Positions 34,952-43,772 are shown, numbered from the stretch's first letter. The stretch: 64,000 bases of DNA from Oscillospiraceae bacterium (GCA_017452505.1 JAFTMI010000026.1:29551-93550); one strand, 5' to 3'. Notes: generated from the letters alone by a model not told the origin. A program made the numbers and translations.

Positions 34952-35338
34952 TTAAAGCTTGGCGTAGGTCTTGTCCAGGAAACGCTGTGAGGTAACAATA
35001 GCCCGCTTATGGGTGCCTTCACCGATTTTACCTGCCTCATCGTAGGCGGTAACGGAGAAGGTAATGATATTCCCTTCAACAGCTGTGACCTCAGCTTCGG
35101 CCCGCACATCCATGCCCACGGGCGTTGCCGCCAAATGGGAAATGTTCAGCTCGATACCCACAGTGGTCTTATCTTCGCTGACTGCATCGGCAATAGCCTC
35201 GCAGGCTGCGCCTTCCATCAGTGCCACCATACAGGGTGTCGCATACACCAGCAGAGAGCCGGAACCTACTTCCAAAGCAGTATCTTCCCGCTCCACAGAA
35301 GTGGATGCAGTACCAGTCATTCCAACAGTAATTTCCAT
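34952..35338 (-). CDS. FlK-like hotdog-fold acyl-CoA thioesterase
   Basis: 128 residues, single hotdog domain. The residues Thr34 (ATPCM), Glu42 (LMEGAACEA) and His68 (NISHLAATPVG) have exactly the spacing of the catalytic Thr42-Glu50-His76 of the fluoroacetyl-CoA thioesterase FlK, and VGMDVRAEAEVTAVEG is typical of the family. Most homologues are not fluoroacetate-specific; a role in clearing short acyl-CoAs is likely. GGAGGTAATTTT ribosome site. Confidence 0.85.
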   Translation of the reverse strand: MEITVGMTGTASTSVEREDTALEVGSGSLLVYATPCMVALMEGAACEAIADAVSEDKTTVGIELNISHLAATPVGMDVRAEAEVTAVEGNIITFSVTAYDEAGKIGEGTHKRAIVTSQRFLDKTYAKL

Positions 35339-35364
35339 AAAATTACCTCCGTTCTTTTTCTCTT

Positions 35365-35393
35365 AATATAGTGCAAAAAGACACCCTTGTCAA
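35365..35393 (-). promoter_or_regulatory. Promoter of the thioesterase-PTS operon
   Basis: Minus strand TTGACA (35388-35393), 17-base spacer, TATATT (35365-35370). Back to back with the pncB promoter. Confidence 0.8.
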
Positions 35394-35403
35394 TATAAGT
35401 GTA

Positions 35404-35432
35404 TTGATTTTTCTTGTGTTTTCAACTATAAT
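35404..35432 (+). promoter_or_regulatory. Promoter of pncB
   Basis: TTGATT (35404-35409), 17-base spacer, TATAAT (35427-35432). Confidence 0.8.
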
Positions 35433-35463
35433 AAATACAATAATACTTTAACGAGGTGTAATT

Positions 35464-36918
35464 ATGGCTATACAGGATAAGTTAAACCTTACAATGCTTT
35501 GCGATTTTTATGAGCTGACCATGGGAAACGGATATTTTGAAAAGGGCTACAAGGACAGGATCTGCTATTTTGATGTGTTCTTCCGCCAATGTCCGGACCA
35601 CGGCGGTTTTGCCATTGCGGCCGGCTTGGAGCAGATCATTGACTACATTCAGAATCTGCATTTCTCCCCGGAGGATATCGAGTATCTGCGTGGCAGAAAG
35701 CTATTCAGCGAGGAATTTTTGGAATATCTCTCCAATTTCCGCTTCACAGGTGATATTTGGGCAGTACCGGAGGGAACTCCCATTTTTCCCAAAGAACCAA
35801 TTATGACTATTCGCGCACCGGCTATCGAGGCGCAGCTGATGGAAACCTTCATCCTGCTGTCCATTAACCATCAAAGTTTGATTGCCACCAAGGCCAACCG
35901 CGTGGTTCGGGCAGCACAGGGGCGTACGGTTCTGGAATTTGGTTCCCGTCGGGCCCAGGGTGCAGATGCAGCTATCTTGGGCGCCAGAGCGGCATATATC
36001 GGCGGTTGTAACGGAACGGCCTGTACCATTTCCGATCAGCTCTTCGGCGTCTATGCCGGTGGCACAATGGCCCATGCCTGGGTACAGATGTTTGATACAG
36101 AATATGAAGCATTCAAGGCCTATTGTGAGATGTATCCCAACAATGCAACATTGCTGGTGGACACGTACAACACCCTGAAATCCGGTGTACCCAATGCCAT
36201 TAAGGCTTTCAATGAAGTGCTGAAACCCATGGGTATTACCAAGTGTGGCATTCGCCTGGATTCCGGTGATATGGCATATTTGAGCCGCAAGGCAAGAAAA
36301 ATGCTGGACGAGGCCGGCTGGACAGAGTGTCAGATCTCGGTATCTAATTCCTTGGACGAGTACATTATCCAGGATCTGCTTCGCCAGGGTGCGCAGATCG
36401 ATATGTTTGGCGTGGGCGAGCGGTTGATCACAGCAAAATCTGAGCCTGTTTTTGGCGGTGTGTACAAGCTTACCGCTGTGGAGGAGGATGACGGCACAGT
36501 TACCCCCAAGATCAAGATCTCCGAAAATACCGGTAAGATCACCAATCCCCACTATAAGAAGCTTTATCGTTTCTATGGCAATGATACCGGTAAGGCCATT
36601 GCAGACTACCTGTGTGTCTACAATGAAACAGTGGATGACAGCAAGGATATGGAGATTTTTGATCCGGAGGCCACCTGGAAGACCAAGACGGTCTATGACT
36701 TTACCGCTAAGGAGCTGCAGGTGCCCATTTTCAAGAATGGCCAGTTGGTATATAAATGTCCCAGTATCGCGGATGTCCGGAAATACTGCTTAGAGCAGGT
36801 GGATACTCTGTGGGATGAAGTCAAGCGTTTCGACAATCCCCATACCTATTATGTGGACCTGTCCCAAAAGCTGTGGGATATCAAATATTCCCTGCTGAAG
36901 CAACAGGGAAAGAAATAG
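35464..36918 (+). CDS. pncB: Nicotinate phosphoribosyltransferase
   Basis: 484 residues. It makes nicotinate mononucleotide from nicotinate and PRPP, the NAD salvage entry. The start LTMLCDFYELTMGNGYFEKG, the central LEFGSRRAQGADAAILGARAAYIGGCNGT-type block (positions about 158-187) and the PRPP-site GIRLDSGDMAYLSRKARKML are all typical of the long Firmicute type. Translationally close to the GIY-YIG gene (three-base gap). Confidence 0.95.
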   Translation: MAIQDKLNLTMLCDFYELTMGNGYFEKGYKDRICYFDVFFRQCPDHGGFAIAAGLEQIIDYIQNLHFSPEDIEYLRGRKLFSEEFLEYLSNFRFTGDIWAVPEGTPIFPKEPIMTIRAPAIEAQLMETFILLSINHQSLIATKANRVVRAAQGRTVLEFGSRRAQGADAAILGARAAYIGGCNGTACTISDQLFGVYAGGTMAHAWVQMFDTEYEAFKAYCEMYPNNATLLVDTYNTLKSGVPNAIKAFNEVLKPMGITKCGIRLDSGDMAYLSRKARKMLDEAGWTECQISVSNSLDEYIIQDLLRQGAQIDMFGVGERLITAKSEPVFGGVYKLTAVEEDDGTVTPKIKISENTGKITNPHYKKLYRFYGNDTGKAIADYLCVYNETVDDSKDMEIFDPEATWKTKTVYDFTAKELQVPIFKNGQLVYKCPSIADVRKYCLEQVDTLWDEVKRFDNPHTYYVDLSQKLWDIKYSLLKQQGKK

Positions 36919-36921
36919 ACT

Positions 36922-37191
36922 ATGGAAAAGCAATGGCTCGTGTATATCCTGCAGTGTGGTGACGGAACTTTGTATACCGGTATAACCGATGATTTGCCCC
37001 ACCGGCTGGAAATGCACAGGGCAGGCAAGGGTGCAAAATACACCCGTGGCCGTGCTCCTTTGACTCTGGTTTATCGGGAGAATGTACCATCTTATTCTGA
37101 TGCCTTGAAACGGGAATACCGGATCAAGCAGCTGCCTCGTACAGAGAAACTCAAATTGATTGAAAGCTATAAGAAAACGGCTACCGAATGA
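36922..37191 (+). CDS. GIY-YIG nuclease-domain protein (UPF0213)
   Basis: 89 residues, a stand-alone GIY-YIG domain: VYILQCGDGTLYTGITDDLPHRL with the paired Tyr motifs, Arg in GRAPLTLVY and the catalytic-type Glu in LKREYRIKQLPR. The YhbQ/UPF0213 group is widespread, with suspected DNA repair roles. Its stop lies in the loop of the terminator hairpin. Confidence 0.9.
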   Translation: MEKQWLVYILQCGDGTLYTGITDDLPHRLEMHRAGKGAKYTRGRAPLTLVYRENVPSYSDALKREYRIKQLPRTEKLKLIESYKKTATE

Positions 37192-37206
37192 TCGGTAGCC
37201 GTTTCG
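37173..37206. terminator. Bidirectional terminator, GIY-YIG versus EamA gene
   Basis: GAAAACGGCTACCGA-ATGA-TCGGTAGCCGTTTC, with A/T flanks. Confidence 0.88.
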
Positions 37207-37213
37207 CTTTGTA

Positions 37214-38134
37214 TCAGAGTTCTTCACTTACTGCTAACAAGAGGATGCCGATGATTACAACAGCAATAAAGGCATAGGTTTTCCAGGACAGCTTTTCTTT
37301 CAGGAAGATCCGGGAAAGCAACAGGGAAACAACACAAACAGAGGAAATGATCGGTGCAGCGATTGCGCCGTTGCCACTCAAGGCATATACATATGTAAAC
37401 TGACCGGCGGTTTCAAATACTGCAGCGAGGATCTTGTCCTTGTGCTGGGGAATGGGACCGAACTTAACTTTCTTAGCCTTCATAAAGATGAACAGACCCA
37501 ATGCAAACAGGGCGAAAGTCAGCTCGTAGCTGGTGTTAGCAACATCTTCGATGGTGTCTTCTGTTACACCGATAAGCGGAGTGCTGGCAAAGTCGTCCAG
37601 ATAGAAGATATCAACAAAGGAGCCGAAAGCATCGAGCAAGGCATAAACAAAGGGCATGCAGAATGCAATGATAGCCAGTTTCTTTCCCAGGTTCTTCTTT
37701 CTTTGCGTGTCACCCTTGTTTTCCAAAAAACCAACGCCTAAAACGCCAATGACGATAACGAGAATGGCAATAACAGAAAGGGGAGAAAGGGACTCTTTCA
37801 GAAAAATAACGCAGAGCAAACTACAGATGGCGCCGGAGGTGTTCTCAATGGGGTCAGAAATGGACTCCTCTAAGAACCGCATTCCGAAATAGGAAAAGGC
37901 CATGGATACGATATACAGCAAAGATACCGGCAGGTAAACAAGCAAATTTATGGGATTGTAGGCAATATCCTTTGTCAGCAGGGTAAAGACGGCGTGGGCA
38001 CCCATTACAGCACCAACGCAGACACAGATTTTTAAGTGGGAGTACTTTTCGTTAGGCAGAGCACCTTTTTTGTAAAACAGTTCTGCCGCACCCCATAAAA
38101 GCGCGGTTGCAATGGAAAAGAACAACCAAGACAT
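37214..38134 (-). CDS. EamA/DMT superfamily transporter
   Basis: 306 residues, ten predicted hydrophobic helices arranged as two EamA repeats (first with AVFTLLTKDIAYNPINLLVY; second with AVFETAGQFTYVYALSGNG and VVSLLLSRIFLKEKLSWKTY). DMT transporters export amino acids or other metabolites. It is the last gene of the AbrB/methionine-gamma-lyase-like operon (24-base gap), so an amino-acid or sulfur-metabolite export role is possible. Confidence 0.85.
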   Translation of the reverse strand: MSWLFFSIATALLWGAAELFYKKGALPNEKYSHLKICVCVGAVMGAHAVFTLLTKDIAYNPINLLVYLPVSLLYIVSMAFSYFGMRFLEESISDPIENTSGAICSLLCVIFLKESLSPLSVIAILVIVIGVLGVGFLENKGDTQRKKNLGKKLAIIAFCMPFVYALLDAFGSFVDIFYLDDFASTPLIGVTEDTIEDVANTSYELTFALFALGLFIFMKAKKVKFGPIPQHKDKILAAVFETAGQFTYVYALSGNGAIAAPIISSVCVVSLLLSRIFLKEKLSWKTYAFIAVVIIGILLLAVSEEL

Positions 38135-38158
38135 AAAATTACCTCTTTCTATAAATAT

Positions 38159-39442
38159 TTACAGTGTCACCAGACCGGCATCAACCATTTTCTGCAGGCT
38201 CATTAAAATACCCAATTTTGCGTGGCACCAGGTCAAACCGCCCTGGAAGTAAACTGCATAGGGAGGACGGATAGGACCGTCAGCCGAAAGCTCAATGGAA
38301 GAGCCCTGCACAAAAGCACCGGCTGCCATGATCACTTTGTCGTTATAGCCGGGCATATCCCAGGGGAGCGGGGTTGCAAAGGAATCCACCGGCGCAGCGG
38401 CTTGGATGCCCTTGCAGAAGGCGATCATACCTTCTTCGCTGCCCAGTTCCACTGCCTGGATAATGTCGTGGCGGCTCTCTGTGGCGTTAGGAACGCACTT
38501 AAAGCCCAAGGGCTCGTAGAGATTTGCTGCAAAGATTGCGCCCTTCTCAGCGCCTGCAACAACCGTAGGTGCCATAAAGAAGCCTTGATACAGAGCAGGC
38601 ATCAAACCCAAATTCGCGCCAACCTCCTGGCCCAGGCCGGGAGCGGAAAGCCGATAAGCGCAGCGCTCAACGCAGCTTTGTGTGCCGCAGATATAACCGC
38701 CAATGGGAGCAAGACCGCCACCGGGGTTCTTGATCAGACTACCCACGACCATATCCGCGCCCACGTCGGAAGGCTCGATGGCTTCTACAAACTCGCCGTA
38801 GCAGTTATCCACCATACAGATGATGTCAGGCTTAATTGCTTTTACATAAGCGATCAACTCGCCTATCTGCTTTACAGAGAAGCTGGGGCGGGTGGCGTAA
38901 CCCTTGGAACGCTGAATGGTTACCAGCTTGGTTTTGTCGTTAATGGCCTTTTTGATGTTATCGTAATCAAAAGTGCCGTCTTCCAGCAAATCCACCTGCC
39001 GATAGGAAACGCCGTACTCCTTCAAAGAGCAGGGGCTTTCCCGAATGCCGATAACCTCTTGCAAAGTATCATAAGGCAGACCGACAGGGGAGAGCAGTTC
39101 GTCACCGGGCAGCAGATTTGCTGACAGCGCAACGGTCAGCGCATGGGTGCCGCAGGTGATCTGAGGCCGAACCAAAGCAGCTTCCGTGTGGAATACATCC
39201 GCATAAACCTTCTCTAAATTATCCCGGCCTACATCGTCATATCCGTAACCGGTGGTGGCCGCAAAGCAAGCAGCTGATACACGGTTTTTCTGCATGGCGG
39301 CAATGACCTTCGCCTGATTGTGCTCTGCAATCTTATCAATTTCAGCGAAACGTTCTTTTAAGTTTTCTAAAGTCTTTTCGCCATAGGCGTAAACACCGGA
39401 GCTGATGCCCATGGTGTTGTATAATTCCAGTAATTCTTTCAT
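38159..39442 (-). CDS. PLP-dependent protein of the methionine gamma-lyase-like/aluminium-resistance family (YnbB)
   Basis: 427 residues, PF06838-type. Landmarks: YGYDDVGRDNLEKVYADVF, QITCGTHALTVALSANLLPGDEL, MVDNCYGEFVE and the PLP lysine in VVGSLIKNPGGGLAPIGGY. Although called methionine gamma-lyase or aluminium resistance protein, the reaction of this family has not been settled to my knowledge; fold type I PLP enzyme is certain. Start overlaps the AbrB gene stop by four bases. Confidence 0.88.
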   Translation of the reverse strand: MKELLELYNTMGISSGVYAYGEKTLENLKERFAEIDKIAEHNQAKVIAAMQKNRVSAACFAATTGYGYDDVGRDNLEKVYADVFHTEAALVRPQITCGTHALTVALSANLLPGDELLSPVGLPYDTLQEVIGIRESPCSLKEYGVSYRQVDLLEDGTFDYDNIKKAINDKTKLVTIQRSKGYATRPSFSVKQIGELIAYVKAIKPDIICMVDNCYGEFVEAIEPSDVGADMVVGSLIKNPGGGLAPIGGYICGTQSCVERCAYRLSAPGLGQEVGANLGLMPALYQGFFMAPTVVAGAEKGAIFAANLYEPLGFKCVPNATESRHDIIQAVELGSEEGMIAFCKGIQAAAPVDSFATPLPWDMPGYNDKVIMAAGAFVQGSSIELSADGPIRPPYAVYFQGGLTWCHAKLGILMSLQKMVDAGLVTL

Positions 39443-39684
39443 TTCTTTTCCCTCTTTGTATTGCTGTCAAATATTTCGTCTGCAAGATCCCGGAGAAGTT
39501 CAGGACGGGATACGATCAATCCTTTGTTCTCTTCACCGAGGATCAGCAAGGTATCGCCCGGCTGAATGTTGAACAGCTCTCTGGCCTCTTTGGGGATCAC
39601 GATTTGGCCCCGATCACCCACTTTGGCTGTGCCGAAGACCCGTCGGGAATTGCCTTTGCCCAAGACATGTTTGCCTCCTGCCAT
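39439..39684 (-). CDS. AbrB/SpoVT-type DNA-binding protein
   Basis: 81 residues, swapped-hairpin AbrB N-terminal domain: RVFGTAKVGDRGQIVIPKEARELFNIQPGDTLLILGE-type region (residues 15-51), followed by a short charged tail rather than a SpoVT GAF domain. Probably an autoregulator of the operon it leads. Ribosome site AAAGGAG. Confidence 0.88.
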   Translation of the reverse strand: MAGGKHVLGKGNSRRVFGTAKVGDRGQIVIPKEARELFNIQPGDTLLILGEENKGLIVSRPELLRDLADEIFDSNTKREKK

Positions 39685-39728
39685 TGGCTTTCTCCTTTCC
39701 TACTTTTCATACTTTTCACACAAGAGTA

Positions 39729-39757
39729 AGTATAATAAAATCCGCTCCGGTTGTCAA
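39729..39757 (-). promoter_or_regulatory. Promoter of the AbrB operon
   Basis: Minus strand TTGACA (39752-39757), 17-base spacer, TATACT (39729-39734). The -35 lies in the loop of the upstream terminator hairpin. Confidence 0.8.
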
Positions 39758-39770
39758 GCCCGGAGCGGTT
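39738..39770 (-). terminator. Terminator of the zinc metallopeptidase gene
   Basis: Nine-base stem CCGCTCCGG/CCGGAGCGG (39742-39750, 39760-39768) followed on the minus strand by ATTTTATT. The loop holds the next promoter's -35. Confidence 0.7.
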
Positions 39771-39780
39771 AAAAATAGTG

Positions 39781-40497
39781 TTAATCGTTTCTTCTTCGAC
39801 CACCGAAAAGCAAAATCAAACGAAGAAGCTGCGCAGCGGCAACTGCTACAGCGGCAACATAGGTCATAGCCGCAGCCGTGAGGGTTTTTCTTGCGCCTTT
39901 CTGCTCTTGGGGAGTCAAAATACCCCGGTTAGCAATGGCTTGCATAGCCCGGCGGCTGGCGTTGAATTCTACAGGCAGGGTCACAAGCTGGAATACAAGA
40001 CTCAAAGAGAAACAGGCAATTCCTGCGTAAACCAAGGTATAGGAATAGCTGCCGCCTATACCAAAGAGCACACCCAAAAGGATCAAAGGCATGGCAAGCC
40101 TTGAGCCAATATTGGTAGCAGGAATGATCGCGGCGCGAACCTTCATGGGGAAGTATTCCGTTGCATACTGTACAGCATGACCGGCCTCGTGGCAGGCAAC
40201 ACCGATGGCGGCGGTGGAGGTGCTGTCATACACATTATCAGACAGGCGGATCACATTTGTCTTAGGGTCAAAGTGGTCAGTCAGCTTGCCGGCTACCCGC
40301 TCCACCCGCACATTGGTAATGCCGTGGGATTCCAGCACACAAATTGCCGCATCCCGGCCGGTAATTCCCCGGCTAGAAAGTTGCTTGGAATAGCGCTTAA
40401 ATGTGGAGTTTACACTGGAGCTTGCCCAAAGGGATAAGAGGAAGCAGGGCAGGACAATATAAAGATAAGTCCAGTCAAAACCGTAAAAATAAGGCAT
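39781..40497 (-). CDS. YugP-type membrane zinc metallopeptidase
   Basis: 238 residues. A membrane helix near the N-terminus, the metal-binding HEAGH motif in GVACHEAGHAVQYA (about residue 110), then two to three more helices. The LPVEFNASRRAMQAI segment is family-specific. Start at 40497 after GGGAGGTATATCT. The substrate is unknown; the protein probably cleaves membrane or envelope targets. Confidence 0.88.
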   Translation of the reverse strand: MPYFYGFDWTYLYIVLPCFLLSLWASSSVNSTFKRYSKQLSSRGITGRDAAICVLESHGITNVRVERVAGKLTDHFDPKTNVIRLSDNVYDSTSTAAIGVACHEAGHAVQYATEYFPMKVRAAIIPATNIGSRLAMPLILLGVLFGIGGSYSYTLVYAGIACFSLSLVFQLVTLPVEFNASRRAMQAIANRGILTPQEQKGARKTLTAAAMTYVAAVAVAAAQLLRLILLFGGRRRND

Positions 40498-40586
40498 AGA
40501 TATACCTCCCAATTAAAGTCGTTATTTTCTATATAGTATATCCCTTTTTCTGAAAAAGCAAGTGGAAAAGCCAAGCTCACAATAAC

Positions 40587-40615
40587 TTTACATTTTGGTA
40601 ATATCTGTGTATAAT
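40587..40615 (+). promoter_or_regulatory. Promoter of the PAP2-hydrolase-nrdG-dut run
   Basis: TTTACA (40587-40592), 17-base spacer, TATAAT (40610-40615). Confidence 0.75.
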
Positions 40616-40640
40616 ATTATGAAAGTAAAGGAGGTTGCCG

Positions 40641-41555
40641 ATGGAACTTTTGTATTTCTTTGAGAAGATCCGCATTCCGGGTTTGAACGAATTTATGCTG
40701 GCTATCACCACCTTGGGCGAGGAAACTGCGTTCCTGGTAATTGCGTTGATCCTGTTTTGGTGTATCGATAAGTATGTGGGCTATTATACACTTTCTGTTG
40801 GATTTATCGGTACGATCGCCAATCAGTTTCTAAAGCTGTGGTTTCGGATCCCCCGGCCATGGGTGTTGGATGAGAATTTTACCATTTTGGAGCAGGCCAG
40901 GGAAGGCGCCGGCGGCTATAGCTTTCCCAGTGGACATACCCAAAGCGCGGTTGGTACATTTGGCAGCATTGCAGCTACTGTAAAGAATAAGAAGATTTGC
41001 ATTGCCGCCATCTTGATCGCAGCGTTGGTTGCGATTTCCAGAATGTACATCGGTGTCCATACGCCCTTAGATGTGGGCGTGTCTGTGATTTTGGCAGTTG
41101 CCTTGGTTTTTGCAGTTCGTCCGTTGGTTTTTAAGCATCGCAGAATCGGTATGCCCGTCCTTTTGGCGGCTATGATCTTGTTGGCTGTGGGCTATCTTTG
41201 TTTCGTAGAGTTTTATCAATTCCCTGCGGAGGTCTTTGCAACTGACAATTATCACCACGGCCTGGAAAATGCGTACACCCTATTGGGTGCGCTTGCCGGC
41301 CTGGTCATCGTGTATATTGTGGACGAAAAGTGGCTACATTTCTCTGTGAAGGCTGTATGGTGGGCGCAGATCCTCAAGGTCGTAATTGGCTTAGGGCTTG
41401 TGCTTGCGGTAAAAGCCGGCATGAAGGGTATGCTGAATGGAATTTTTGGCGAATTGTTGGGCCGTTCTGTCCGGTATGGACTGATTGTAATTGTTGCCGG
41501 TATTCTGTGGCCTCTTAGTTTCCGCTTTTTTGCAAAGCTTGGTAAGAAGGAGTAG
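40641..41555 (+). CDS. PAP2 superfamily membrane phosphatase
   Basis: 304 residues. The three acid-phosphatase motifs are intact: KLWFRIPRP (K-x6-RP), PSGH and SRMYIGVHTPLD. Multiple membrane helices with an extended C-terminal membrane half beyond the usual PAP2 length. Likely dephosphorylates a lipid such as undecaprenyl diphosphate or phosphatidate. ATG 41 bases after the -10, with AAAGGAGG. Confidence 0.9.
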   Translation: MELLYFFEKIRIPGLNEFMLAITTLGEETAFLVIALILFWCIDKYVGYYTLSVGFIGTIANQFLKLWFRIPRPWVLDENFTILEQAREGAGGYSFPSGHTQSAVGTFGSIAATVKNKKICIAAILIAALVAISRMYIGVHTPLDVGVSVILAVALVFAVRPLVFKHRRIGMPVLLAAMILLAVGYLCFVEFYQFPAEVFATDNYHHGLENAYTLLGALAGLVIVYIVDEKWLHFSVKAVWWAQILKVVIGLGLVLAVKAGMKGMLNGIFGELLGRSVRYGLIVIVAGILWPLSFRFFAKLGKKE

Positions 41556-41561
41556 TTTTCT

Positions 41562-42503
41562 ATGCGGTTTGTCTTTTATGTTCTGCTGGCTGTATTGGTG
41601 CTGCTGATTGTCAGTGGTGGCTATACCTTTTGGGCTGCCTGCGTTCGCAGAAAAGAACTGCCCTGGCTGGTGGAGGAAGAACTGCAAAAGACATCCTATG
41701 GAAAGTACTGTAAATACATTCGCCATTCGGTTGCTTATCTCAATGACCACAACGCACAGGAAGTTTCTATTACCAGTTCTGATGGTTTGAAATTGAGCGG
41801 TACATGGTTAGAAACGGAGAATCCCAAGGGTACGATCATCCTTGCCCATGGCTACCGCAGCTGCAAGCTGGTGGAATTCAGTATGGTCTTAGACTTCTAC
41901 CGGGATTACGGTTTGAATATCCTTTTACCCGATCAACGCGCACACGGCAAAAGTGAAGGCCGACTCATTACCTTCGGTGTGAAGGAATGCAAGGATATGA
42001 AAAGGTGGATCCGTTGGGTCAACAAAAGCCAAGGCAATCGACCTGTTATACTCAGCGGCCTGTCTATGGGCGCATCGACTATGCTGTTTCTGGCAGATGA
42101 AAAACTACCGGCCAATGTGAAAGGCATTATTGCCGATTGCGGTTTTACCTCGCCCTGGGAGATTATTTCCTGTGTGTTCCGTAAAGTGACCCATCTGCCG
42201 GCGACCCCCAGCCTGTGGGTAGCGGAGCTGTTTGCCAGGATTTTTGGCGGCTTTAGCCTACGGCAGAAGAATACCAAAGAAGTGCTGAAAAACAGCAGAC
42301 TGCCTGTTTTAATGATTCACGGTATGGAAGATGGCTTTGTTCCCTGTGAAATGACCCAGCAGGGCTATGATACCTGCACCGGAGAGAAGGAAATCTTCTT
42401 AGTAGAAGGTGCCGATCACGGCCTAAGTTTTTTGAAGGATACCGAGCGCTATAAAGAAAGAGTTAGGGCGTTTTTGGACAGAAACCTGGAGGAATCTCAA
42501 TGA
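41562..42503 (+). CDS. Alpha/beta-hydrolase with N-terminal membrane anchor
   Basis: 313 residues. An N-terminal membrane helix (residues 1-24) precedes an alpha/beta-hydrolase domain: oxyanion ILAHGYRSCK, nucleophile elbow LSGLSMGASTM, Asp in MIHGMEDGFVP and His in GADHGLSF. The arrangement resembles YqkD/BAAT-like cytoplasm- or membrane-bound esterases. Substrate unknown. Overlaps nrdG by four bases. Confidence 0.87.
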   Translation: MRFVFYVLLAVLVLLIVSGGYTFWAACVRRKELPWLVEEELQKTSYGKYCKYIRHSVAYLNDHNAQEVSITSSDGLKLSGTWLETENPKGTIILAHGYRSCKLVEFSMVLDFYRDYGLNILLPDQRAHGKSEGRLITFGVKECKDMKRWIRWVNKSQGNRPVILSGLSMGASTMLFLADEKLPANVKGIIADCGFTSPWEIISCVFRKVTHLPATPSLWVAELFARIFGGFSLRQKNTKEVLKNSRLPVLMIHGMEDGFVPCEMTQQGYDTCTGEKEIFLVEGADHGLSFLKDTERYKERVRAFLDRNLEESQ

Positions 42504-43042
42504 ATTACGCAGAGATAAAAAATTGCGATATTGCCAACGGACCGGGTGTGCGGGTGAGCCTGTTTGTTTCCGGGTGTACCCACCGGTGTAAGGGCTGTTT
42601 TAATGAAATTGCCTGGGATTTTGGGTACGGAAAACCCTTCACCCAAGAAACGGTGGATATGCTCCTGAAGATGCTGGAACCGGACCATATCAAAGGTATC
42701 ACCCTTTTGGGCGGCGAACCCTTTGAACCCCAAAATCAGCCGGCGGTTGTGGACTTTTTGCGGCAAATGAAAACAAAATACCCCGATAAAACCGTTTGGG
42801 CTTTTTCAGGATATTTATTCGACAAAGATATGCTTTCCGGCAGACTTGGCGAGCTTACAAAAGAATTTCTAAGCTATGTTGACGTGCTGGTGGACGGCCC
42901 GTTTGTGGAAGCAAAAAAGAATCTGAGCCTTCGGTTCCGGGGCTCCTCAAACCAAAGAATCATCGATGTGCCTGCATCCTTACAGACGGGAGAAATTGTC
43001 CTGTGGGAGGATTGGCAGGGCCACGGAAAGGGAATGAAATAA
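42500..43042 (+). CDS. nrdG: Anaerobic ribonucleotide reductase activating protein
   Basis: 180 residues, radical SAM activase. FeS motif CTHRCKGC (CxxxCxxC) near residue 28, followed by the SAM-binding GITLLGGEPFEPQN. It generates the glycyl radical on NrdD. Usually encoded beside nrdD, which is not here. Coupled to the hydrolase upstream (ATGA) and to dut downstream (TAATG); the pairing with dut makes sense as dNTP supply. Confidence 0.92.
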   Translation: MNYAEIKNCDIANGPGVRVSLFVSGCTHRCKGCFNEIAWDFGYGKPFTQETVDMLLKMLEPDHIKGITLLGGEPFEPQNQPAVVDFLRQMKTKYPDKTVWAFSGYLFDKDMLSGRLGELTKEFLSYVDVLVDGPFVEAKKNLSLRFRGSSNQRIIDVPASLQTGEIVLWEDWQGHGKGMK

Positions 43043-43479
43043 TGGATGCAATTCGTGTAAAAAAAATAAAAGCAAATGCAATTCTGCCTACATATGGCTC
43101 TGCAGATGCAGCGGGTGCAGACCTGTATGCCTGCCTGGATGAGAAGATTTTGATTCAGCCCGGTGAGTCTGTCTTTGTGCCGACCGGTTTGGCGATGGAG
43201 ATTCCTAAGGGCTATGCGGGACTCATCTATGCCCGCAGCGGTTTGGCCTGTAAGCGTGGCTTAGCGCCTGCCAATAAAGTTGGTGTCATTGACAGTGATT
43301 ACCGTGGGGAATTTATCGTGGTTTTGCACAACCACGGAGCAATTGCGCAGGAAATTGCCCATGGCGAGCGGATCGCTCAGCTGGTCATCACACCGGTATT
43401 TACACCGGGTTTTGCAGAGGCGGAAGAACTGACAGATACCACGCGTTCCGCCGGTGGCTTTGGCTCAACAGGTAAATAA
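43042..43479 (+). CDS. dut: dUTP diphosphatase
   Basis: 145 residues, trimeric dUTPase. Motifs in order: SADAAGADLYA, ARSGLACKRGL, NKVGVIDSDYRGEF, HGERIAQLVI and the C-terminal RSAGGFGSTG that closes the active site. It removes dUTP and makes dUMP for thymidylate synthesis. Complete family length. Confidence 0.96.
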   Translation: MDAIRVKKIKANAILPTYGSADAAGADLYACLDEKILIQPGESVFVPTGLAMEIPKGYAGLIYARSGLACKRGLAPANKVGVIDSDYRGEFIVVLHNHGAIAQEIAHGERIAQLVITPVFTPGFAEAEELTDTTRSAGGFGSTGK

Positions 43480-43556
43480 TTTGTGCAGGTTGCTTATAAT
43501 AGAATTGAGACAACTCTCTGATTTTATACGAATTAAACAAAAGTAGAATTTGGGGG

Positions 43557-43585
43557 TTGACAATGAAAAATGCCGGTGTTATCAT
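43557..43585 (+). promoter_or_regulatory. Promoter of the lysine-riboswitch transcript
   Basis: TTGACA (43557-43562), 17-base spacer, TATCAT (43580-43585), about 20 bases upstream of the riboswitch aptamer. Confidence 0.82.
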
Positions 43586-43605
43586 TGGCACAAATTGAAT
43601 CGCTT

Positions 43606-43772
43606 GAGATAGAGGCGCGGGATTCATCAGTACCCACCACAAGGCCAGGTAGCCGTGGCAGGGGAAAGGGGATACCGCCGAAGCTCGAATTACGTGCCTG
43701 TGTATTTCCTGCTGGGCCGTCAGAGAATATCTGCCGGACTGTCACATTAACTTTTGTGGAGCGCTATCGATT
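43606..43772 (+). promoter_or_regulatory. Lysine riboswitch (L box)
   Basis: The aptamer core is recognisable: GAGATAGAGGCGC at the 5' side, AGTA loop segment, GGGGAAAGGGGATACCGCCG then AAGC, GCTGGGCCGTC, GGACTGTCA, and closing TGGAGCGCTATC. The P1 strands GATAG (43608-43612) and CTATC (43764-43768) pair. Lysine binding should stabilise P1 and let the downstream terminator form. It controls the ABC importer that follows, so the importer most likely carries lysine. Confidence 0.92.
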
